Origin: Gymnopus androsaceus JB14
Taxonomy: Eukaryota; Basidiomycota; Agaricomycetes; Agaricales; Omphalotaceae
Assembly (NCBI GenBank): GCA_009733575.1
Contig: ML769398.1
Coordinates: 186,001 to 250,000 of the forward strand
Length of the DNA: 64,000 nt
Reading direction: 5' to 3'
This document shows positions 56,403 through 64,000 of the stretch, piece by piece; the stretch's first letter is position 1, and every line of letters begins with the position of its first letter. A model generated the notes under the pieces. That model worked only from the letters and a program-made list of their open reading frames with translations, had not been told where the DNA came from and searched no databases. The position numbers and the translations under genes are program-made.

Positions 56403-57958
56403 ATGGTACAGCAGGATATTCTAGTCATAGGAATGGGTGCTGTTGGCACTATCTGTGAGCTCTTCCTTCTTGCCGTTATTGGTGCATGTCTAAAATCCTA
56501 GCATCACTAGTCGCGTATAGTCTTCATCGATCTGATAAGGTGCGACTAACAGTCGTAGCGAGAGGGAATTGTGAACTTATCAAGGGTAAGATGGTAGCTA
56601 GTAGAGAAATTCGAGTCACTAACTCGGTACTATACCTATACAGAACATGGAATGGACATTAAAAGCCAAAGATTTGGGGATGTCAAAGGCTGGAAACCTT
56701 ATCGGGGTAAGGGTGCGATCACGATCTTGAATTATTAACACAACACGACAATAGTTGTCAATTCGGTCTCCAGTGCTGCTGATATACAGTACTCGCATGT
56801 TATTCTGTCAACTAAAATGTGTCCCGGATGTCATCAAGACCCCAGAGATTCTCAAACCTCTCCTCTCGTCACCGTACTGCGACAGATTTGATCAGCCCAC
56901 GTATGCGTTGCTTCAAAACGGATTGAACATTGAGGTAGATCTCTACCGCGCTATCAAAGCTTTGGGGAAGTCCGGGGAACCAAGGATCATAAACGCCGGC
57001 GTATATGTCTTTGCAAACTTGATCGCACCGAATGTCGTTGAGCATGGCCCTTTTGTAAGTGTGAATCTCTTGAATGAAGACATTGTCTGATATATATGTG
57101 CTGCTGAAGGCGCGACTGGATATAGGTGTTTATCGACCGAATGATTTTACAACCATGGTCAACTCGGAGGAAGAGCAACACTTGCTCGAGGAGTTGAGAG
57201 ATTTGTTTCATGTGAGTGCATGTCTTTTGGCTGGATCATGACAAACTCTTATATGACCGTTAGAATGCGGAAATCAATATATATCCAGAAATCCAGCGCA
57301 AAAAATTTGCCAAAAATATGCTGAACATAGCGTTCACCTCTTTGGCCTGTCTAACAAGGTGAGCACTAGCGATAACGAAAAGTACTTATGTAGATCATAT
57401 ATACAGATGTTCTATTTCTTCTGTCTTCCGGCCACCTCCTACAACGATCCCTTATGAGCCATACCTGGAACCAGCTACCGCTGATCAAGTCAACCACTAC
57501 ACTCGGAAATGGTGTGAGGATATCCTGAAAGAATGTGTTCAGTTTGGTATGTGTCTCGAGCTATATATTCGTGTTGAAAGAACAACACCAACAACTCTAA
57601 TTAGGCCATGCAATGGGCTTTCCCGATTCTGAGGATGGCCTGCCCTCGAGCATTGTGGAAGACAGTATGAGATTAACCGAGCAAAGTTATTCAAATCCAA
57701 AATCCAAACACAATCCGAGCACTTTGTTAGACATTGAGAAGAGTGCTCCCATTGAAGTCGAAGTGATTTGGGGAGAGATTGTACGTATGGCGGAGGAAAG
57801 AAAGGTCGATGTACCCGTAAGTACTAGTCCTTAATGTTGAACACTGATTCTCACTAATGCATTCCGTCCAGCGCATTGAAATGGCGTACTCGCTCCTTGT
57901 TTTGGTGCAGAATCAAATCTTACGTCGGATAAATTCTGCTAGATCACAGAATGCATAG
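56403..57958 (+). CDS. 2-dehydropantoate 2-reductase (ApbA/PanE family), copy 2
   Basis: Close paralogue of 51789-53416. It has MVQQDILVIGMGAVGTI, AYSLHRSDKVRLTVVARGNC, CVPDVIKTPEILKPLLSSPY, TYALLQNGLNIEVDLYRAIK, ARLDIGVYRPNDFTTMVNSE, IQRKKFAKNMLNIAFTSLAC and HAMGFPDSEDGLPSSIVED, ending INSARSQNA at 57958. Exon limits match copy 1, and introns are similar base by base (for example the intron after ELIK), so the duplication is fairly recent. The exon around PF-ARLDIG is spliced differently from copy 1, which has extra residues SDMLPPLLK. All frames appear open. Confidence 0.83.
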
Positions 57959-58034
57959 ACACATAACTTGATCACACCCTACTTGATAGAATAGGTATAA
58001 TGACAAACTCGTCTCTATGTATCCGTACGTGAGC

Positions 58035-61000
58035 TTAACTCGCTGAACTCCACGACATGGCTTCGTTCCAATTCCATTCACTGTCCCATACTCCAGCAGA
58101 GACAACATTTCCCTCACCCTTTCCGCCATCTCCCCCGACGATAATCCAATCAGGTACTGGAATTCCGGTGCGAATAGGGAACAGTCTCGCTGCACGTTCG
58201 AGACCGATGCCCAAAGTGTCAGTAGATTGCAGGAGGAGCATTTTAGCATGCGAGTTTAATGGATGTGGGTGAAGGAATAGAACTCCTAGATCAAAGAGTT
58301 AGAGCGAGAGAGCAATAGTAAAATTATCTAAACACTTGCCCTGTCCCGGTTGTAGCTCAGGTCCATCAGGACTGAAGGAGTTCTTCCTTGTAACGATATG
58401 AACCTTTGTAAGGAACTCTTCTACACCGATAAAGCTGCGTTTCATGTTGAACACGACTTGTTCCTCGATTTTATCGTTTAATACGTTTTGCAAGCCAAAT
58501 GCAGCTTGATTGCCCACTACGACGATATTTCCCCTACCCAAAACAGAGGCAGAGGCGGATTCTGGCCCAAAGTTGACCTCGGAATTGAGGATAATCTCGC
58601 TATCTAACCGATGGTACAAGAGCAGGTCGTGCGCGAGGCGGAGAGCGACAGACATTGCATGTGATGTAGTCCACGATGGTCTCGACTGAGGGTCTAAAGC
58701 TGGGTCGGGAACGATGAACACGATTGGTGCTGGCCTGTCTGAGGATAGTATGGTCTGCATACGCCCAGAAAGCTGCAACGTATTTGGTACTGAGCTCAGC
58801 TATGTATACAAGTCAGATTCAAGAGTACGGATATGAAATGAGATGAACAAACGCACTTTCCAAACCTTGTGTTCCATTGCCTTGAAATATATCATTTTAC
58901 CTTCCTCAACCGCCTTCACATGTAGATTCATCTTATCTCCGTCAATCCAAAACTCCGCATCTCGACCAAGGGCACCAAATAAATTTGGGTTAACGGAAAA
59001 CTCGAGGACGTTGGTGGTTTCTACGGTTACTCGAGCAGCCGATGAATTTGAATGAGTCCCCTTTCTGACGTCGACGGAAATACGTCCCAATCGCCCTGGA
59101 GCAGCAAGCTTCTCGACGTGGAATCCTCGCATGGAGCTCACCTCAGCGGGTACAGCGACTGTTAGCTTGAAATGTTCTGGTTTGACATTGTAGTCTGTAA
59201 CTTGAGATGAATCTAGTTCAACTTTATCGAGTAGCTGGTCAATGAACGACTGAACTCTATCATTGTTCAGCACTGAAGGGAACCAGTGCGGTTGGCCGGG
59301 GATTTCTTGATACCTATAACACGCTCAGAACCAATGGAAGCCCCGAGAAACGAAGGAACATACTCAATTCGAGATGTGTTTGACTCAGAGCCACAGAGAC
59401 TCTCCAAAACACTAACCAACTCCCGTGAATGCCATACAGGAACATTTTCATCGTCTCCGCTGGCGATACCGATACACAATGTAAGATTTTCTCCCTGCTT
59501 TACAAAGGGAAGCACATACCCATGTATAGCAAGAACATCCTTCCCATGTAAATTGCCCAAGAAAAGATCATTATCATCCGGTGTCAACGACGTTTGAAGA
59601 ATCGCTTCGAAGAAAGGATCAGCAAAGTGCGCTGAACGAGACATTGTCCAAGGAACGTAGGATTGGGATTTTATATACGCGGAAGCAGGAATGACTGTAA
59701 AACGTCAGTTTTGAGAAAAAATAAATGTCCTGGGGAAGGAAGAAGACATACTTCCTACAACGCGATCAGGAGACCTTTCAGCAAGAGCCCACGTCCCCTG
59801 CCCTCCGTTGGAATGTCCCATCACGATGGCTTGCGCCTTCCTTTTGAGTCCCTGAGCTACAGGAATACCCCACTTGCCTCCACCCCATGTCGTCGATTTA
59901 GAATTTTGGAGGATGTCGGTGATTGCATCTAGGGCTCCCCAAGCATCTTGCGCAGACGGACCATGCCAATCAAGGCCCTAAAAAGAAACATCGTCTTTCG
60001 AAATTAGTATTACGCTCCCAAAGATAACCGCGACGGGAACCTTACCCATGAGGTCCTTCCACTTGGAATTACTACCCAGCTTCGATCCTGTCTTGGGAGC
60101 GCTTGTGTCCAGAGTGATTTCATCGGAGGAGAGAATATGTCTACACCTGCTCCATCTGGTACGCGTAAAAATGAGCGATTTTACCCTCGCTGAAAGTTTC
60201 AGTAGACTCACGTAGAGCCAAGATGGGAGTACGTCCTTTCCCCGACAGTCTTGGTGGAACGACTAGAAAATTTGTTGGTATCGAGTCTGATACGCCGAAG
60301 AAGTACGATCCCTTGATAACAGGGTTGAGGCTAACATTGGCTGAATCCAATGACTGGGCAAGATGTGTATGTGTAAGGGAAAGAGATACTTCCAACGTGA
60401 AGGTATCATCCGAGTCGCGTCCAAGGTAAATATCTGGTTCCTCCCTTAACAAAGTTAAGGTAGCGTTAATCGTTGTGAGACTGGGAGGGAGGGATTTGTG
60501 CTGAGAAATGCGAAGGGGTAGGATACGTGTCTGTGTTGGGGCGAGACGGAACTTGGTTGACGGAAGGTCGAGAGAAAGGTACTACATTTGTGTGAATAGG
60601 AGGACGGCAGTGAATTGAAATAGGTACCTCCTCAAGAGGTTTCGTGAGTTTGAGATCACGAACAGACCACCACCCGTCTCGCGTCCTTAGCCCTATCCCG
60701 GCAGCATCGCCGAATGTCCAGCCAGATGCAACGTCTGGTATCACGTCTTGTGTCGGTTCCCAAACAACGTCCTTGATTTGGTCAAAGGTCACATCAAGCT
60801 TGATACTCTGCATGGGCGTCTCCGAGTCGCGCTGAACGCGAGGATCTCCAAAAAGACGGATCTATGCAGATTCAGTAAGATCTATAGAGCGCTGTATCAA
60901 GACACACCTCATAATCACCGCTAACGAAGATGTCATAGGTCGTAGGCTTGTCTGGAGACACCTCAGAAAGCTGAATGATGTGCGGCAGAGCGCGTTCCAT

Positions 61001-61548
61001 GTCATAAATATTTCCAGCATACCACCGGGGAATCTCCGAGTCCTTGGATGATTCCGAGGGTACTATTGTGAAATATGATCCTCCCACGAGTTGAATGCGG
61101 AGATTTGGAGGAGGCAGCTCAGAGCCGGGGTATACGGTTAGAGAAGTTTTGAGGACGGCATGATGTTGGAGTGCAGCCCAGCCTTCCGTGTCCCTCAGTG
61201 CTTTCCATCTTACAGAGTCGGGAAATGAAACTTGTAATAGGCCGTCTTGGTCTGCCTGTGCTTTGGTCCATGAAACTCGACCTCCGTCTGCATAAGAAGA
61301 AGGGTAAGAGGTACTATAGTTTATTGGGGAGTTTACTAGAAAATTAACGCGTTCATATTGGAATTGGCAGTAGTAGAAATGGTCAGACCATCGATAGGGA
61401 ACGAAGGCTCGAGAAAGTGTTGTTCTCGAGCGTGAATTGGGAAAGGACCGAGGATATCAAAGGAATGAGAGAGATTTAGCGACCAGGATGAGATCATTTG
61501 GCCTGCAGCTGAGAGTATCAGCGTTGAGATGTACAATGCTGAAAGCAT
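58035..61548 (-). CDS. Large secreted alpha/beta hydrolase, peptidase S9 (prolyl oligopeptidase-like)
   Basis: Secreted protein of roughly 1,000 residues. ATG at 61548 gives a signal peptide ([20 protein letters not shown]) and [20 protein letters not shown]. The N-terminal part is beta-rich (for example [20 protein letters not shown]). The hydrolase core has [20 protein letters not shown], then the nucleophile elbow [17 protein letters not shown] (Ser codon near 59818). Splicing also gives [16 protein letters not shown], which carries the acid of the S9 triad (D-D-x-V-P motif). The C-terminal part ends [20 protein letters not shown] and [13 protein letters not shown] at 58035. The substrate is unknown; such proteins may be extracellular peptidases or esterases. 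It is divergent from TMA7, with 96 bp between starts. Confidence 0.78.
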
Positions 61549-61644
61549 TCGGAGAGAAGGCGCTTACATTGAGCGCTCAGATGTAGCCAATATGAATGCC
61601 GTGATTCGGCGCTGCCTCGTTCATCTCGTTCACTACTATCAGCA
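61549..61644. promoter_or_regulatory. Very short divergent promoter, S9 hydrolase / TMA7
   Basis: Only 96 bp separate the start codons of a secreted hydrolase and a ribosome-associated protein, so both core promoters and 5' leaders must fit here. No element was recognised. Confidence 0.5.
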
Positions 61645-62051
61645 ATGTCTGGCCGTCAAGGAGGAAAGCTCAAGCCTTTAAAGGTGACTTATTATTCGGA
61701 GGTCTGCCTAATTTCACTTCTGAGCTCTTTGTAGGCTCCAAAAAAGGAAAAGAGGGACGAAGATGAGGAAGATGCTGCTTTCAAAGCAAGGAAGAAGGCC
61801 GAGGCGGATGCTCTCAAGGCTGCTCGAGATAAAGGTATGCAAAGTAGTACCTTATCTGATCTTCACTGACTGTCGTTCAGCCTTGTCGAAGGGTATGTGA
61901 TCCATCTGCTGCATCTCGCTCGTAATTCAATCTTGGCTTTCAAAAGGTGGTCCTCTGGGAGGTTCGGGCGGAATCAAGAAGTGCGTAGTTCATTTCTTCA
62001 ATAAAGGATTGGTATTTATCTGTTTTGTCAACAAGGTCTGGAAAGAAATAA
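61645..62051 (+). CDS. TMA7: Translation machinery-associated protein 7 (TMA7)
   Basis: Very small, highly charged ribosome-associated protein. Five exons give MSGRQGGKLKPLK, APKKEKRDEDEEDAAFKARK, ADALKAARDK, ALSKG, and GPLGGSGGIKK-SGKK with the stop at 62051. This is the full-length TMA7 pattern (about 64 residues), including the G-G-K-x-K-P-L-K start and the GGPLGGSGGIKKSGKK end. Introns are short, and one exon (ALSKG) is only about a dozen bases. Confidence 0.93.
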
Positions 62052-62343
62052 CCACCGCTACTCGTGTGATACGTGTAGATATGTAGACGCATTTTTCTAA
62101 CTTTTGGGATTTTCCGCACATGCCATTTATCCTTTGTAATAAATAATGAGGGCAAATCCGAGCTGTAAAATGAATTTTTTTCAAAATAATAATAATAATG
62201 ATGGCAAGATGACAGTAGTTTCGTACACGAAGCGTCGGACAAGCTTGAAAGAAAAAAATTGTTTGTTTGTTGGACATACGGAATATTCTTTGCTTTGAGC
62301 AGCATCTACTATAGATTGCTAGAGAGGCCCAAAAGATTATCTA

Positions 62344-64000
62344 ATGAACAACTCTTTACCTCGACCACAAACGATCTCACTTCCTGCTTCTACCATCCAA
62401 ATTCCTATGTTGGGCCCTCTACAAGGCCTCCCGCCTAATAACCAGCAGCAACAACCTCAGCAACCTCAGCAGCAGGGCCAGCAGCAACAACAACCTCAGC
62501 AGCAGAATGGCCAGAATAATATTCCGCCTCCTCCTCCATTAAACGGCCAGGATTACACTCTTTCCAGTGTTCTACACTTTCTACAAACAGAATGGAGACG
62601 TTATGAACGCGACCGTAATGAATGGGAAATCGAAAGGGCGGAGATGAGGGTACTCTTTTTTTTTTCTTTTACCCCGCACGGCGCGTTGCTCATGTTCCGT
62701 GCCAGGCTCGCATTGCTCTGCTCGAGGCGAACGACGTTCTTTTGAAAATGTAAAGGTCGATTTGATGCGTCGAATCAAAATGCTAGAGTACGCATTGCGT
62801 TTGGAACGGTCAGTTTGTCCATCTCTTCTGCCCAACGCGTCTTTAATCTGACACGTCGACCAGCTCAAAGCAACTCAGCCAACCGGCAGGCCAGTCTGCG
62901 CCTCCAGCAAAACTTGCGTCAATCCAGGCCCAAGCTGCCTTGGGCAAGGACGAAAAAGAGGACAGTAGCGGGAGTTCACCTCGGAGTGACGGTACGTCTC
63001 CTGCAATCCTGGCGTTTTTCGCTTTTCTCATTGGCTTTTATCAGACTCCCCTCTTCCTGATAACCGGCTACCAAATGGTGGGCCTTCTATAGGGCCCTCA
63101 GGTAGACCAGTTTCGTGGGCTGGACTAAACTGGCCAGCCAGTGGTCCTTCTGTCGGTTCTCTCGCTAGCATTGGCAAACCACCCCCAGGACGCGATCCGA
63201 AAAGTAGAGTACGAAGTCGGGATTATTTGAAGCAGTGCGTAAATATATCGCTAGTTATTCGCGCTCTCATATTCCACGTCACAGATGTCTCCAAGAAATC
63301 CAGTACTTGACTTCACCCCAAGCAATGAACCCGCTCCCCAACCGACCATTACTCAACAACTCGACAGTTCCACTTTCATTACCCAACGTCCCTTCCTTTG
63401 AGCAAATAGCTTACAACGGACGACCCAGGAAGGTTCTTCCGGAAGCTGGCTCATCCTTACTTAACGGTATAAATCTAATTTCTGGCCCATCATCTGCACC
63501 TGCTAGCGGACCTCTAGAGCGGAGTAATCCGCTAGCAACCGGCATGCTACAGCAGCATCTTCAGCAGGCTCAGCAGCAGCAGCAGCAAGCAACAGCAACA
63601 GCAGCAGCAGGCTTCGCAACAAACGCAGATCCAGCAGCAGCAGCAGCAGCCATCCTCCGCACAACAACCTCAGCAATCGAACGCCAACCAATCACAAGTT
63701 CAGCTGCTTACTGGCTCTCAATTGGACACTAAAGGCTCTGAATCCGAGCCGCGTCAGTTAACGGCTATTTTCCGACCTGATGATGCCGGAGAATGGAAAG
63801 AGAAACTCAGGCAAGCCCATGACGCATCTGAACAGCTAAGGCTTTCCAGGGAAAATCAGGGAGCTGCCGGGGGTTCCTGGGAAGGACGGAGAGAATTTGA
63901 AGACGAGCTGAAGGATGACGAAGAGGTTGATGACGATGACTCTTCCGAAGTATCTGAAGGTGACGGTAGTAAAGTATGGAAAGCGAGACGGACGCTCAGA
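62344..64000 (+). CDS. Striatin-like protein, N-terminal part (3' end outside window), two apparent frame breaks
   Basis: Scaffold of the STRIPAK complex, which in fungi controls cell fusion and fruiting. ATG at 62344 gives a Gln/Pro-rich start, then [20 protein letters not shown] and [11 protein letters not shown], the striatin caveolin-binding and coiled-coil region. Next come [27 protein letters not shown], a Ser/Pro-rich linker, [20 protein letters not shown], and a long CAG-repeat-coded Gln tract (63550-63660). Beyond it [20 protein letters not shown] is conserved. The frame is joined only if a base is added near 62724-62730 and one removed near 63586-63592. The WD40 repeats lie beyond the window. 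Confidence 0.85.

Noticed and set aside
63503..63691. Leucine-rich minus-strand frame
   Set aside because: Shadow of the CAG-repeat Gln tract of striatin read on the other strand.

Overview
The window looks like nuclear DNA of a filamentous basidiomycete, probably an Agaricomycete. Genes are dense, on both strands, and cut by many short GT-AG introns (about 45-60 nt). The gene set (a laccase remnant, PalI/Rim9-like and Mor2/Pag1 proteins, a Hook protein, striatin, CCR4-NOT scaffold NOT1, MFS transporters, a BAHD acyltransferase) fits a mushroom-forming fungus. No tRNA, rRNA, CRISPR array or transposon was recognised. Exon limits were worked out by eye from splice signals and protein-family patterns, so outer limits are firmer than individual internal exons.

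Layout. 1-7.7 kb: acyl-CoA ligase (cut by the left edge), an ING-type PHD-finger protein, a tiny membrane protein, a gene-poor stretch with one hairpin, and an unrecognised basic-tailed protein. 7.7-21.2 kb: housekeeping and morphogenesis genes, namely the very large Mor2/Pag1 (Furry) gene, RNA polymerase III subunit RPC8 divergent from a Rim2-like mitochondrial nucleotide carrier, a serine-rich orphan and a PalI/Rim9-like membrane protein. 22-34.6 kb: a secretion and transport region with a secreted double-PEBP-domain protein, an MCT-type MFS transporter, a sugar transporter divergent from a secreted GH13 alpha-amylase, a BAHD acyltransferase and a small secreted cysteine-rich protein. 35-40.4 kb: a decayed laccase gene whose 3' end and downstream flank are duplicated on the far side of a MYND-finger gene. 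40.4-51.3 kb: Hook and NOT1. 51.8-58 kb: two very similar ketopantoate reductase genes flanking an MFS sugar transporter. 58-64 kb: a large secreted S9-type hydrolase, TMA7 and striatin (cut by the right edge).

How genes may work together. The amylase and the divergent sugar transporter share a 412-bp intergenic region, an arrangement suited to co-regulated starch use. The two ketopantoate reductases and the transporter between them form a local duplication whose joint role is unknown.

Two themes stand out. First, many otherwise well-conserved coding regions (acyl-CoA ligase, amylase, Hook three times, NOT1, sugar transporter, striatin twice) carry single-base frame breaks, several beside short homopolymers or repeats. 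Because NOT1 is expected to be indispensable, base-level assembly error is the simplest explanation, and automated gene models here will be wrong. Second, two independent local duplications each flank an unrelated gene. I did not find a convincing new defence-like or otherwise novel multi-gene system. The best candidates for new biology are the secreted tandem-PEBP protein, the amylase with altered active-site histidines and a membrane-anchor-like tail, and a few orphan small proteins.
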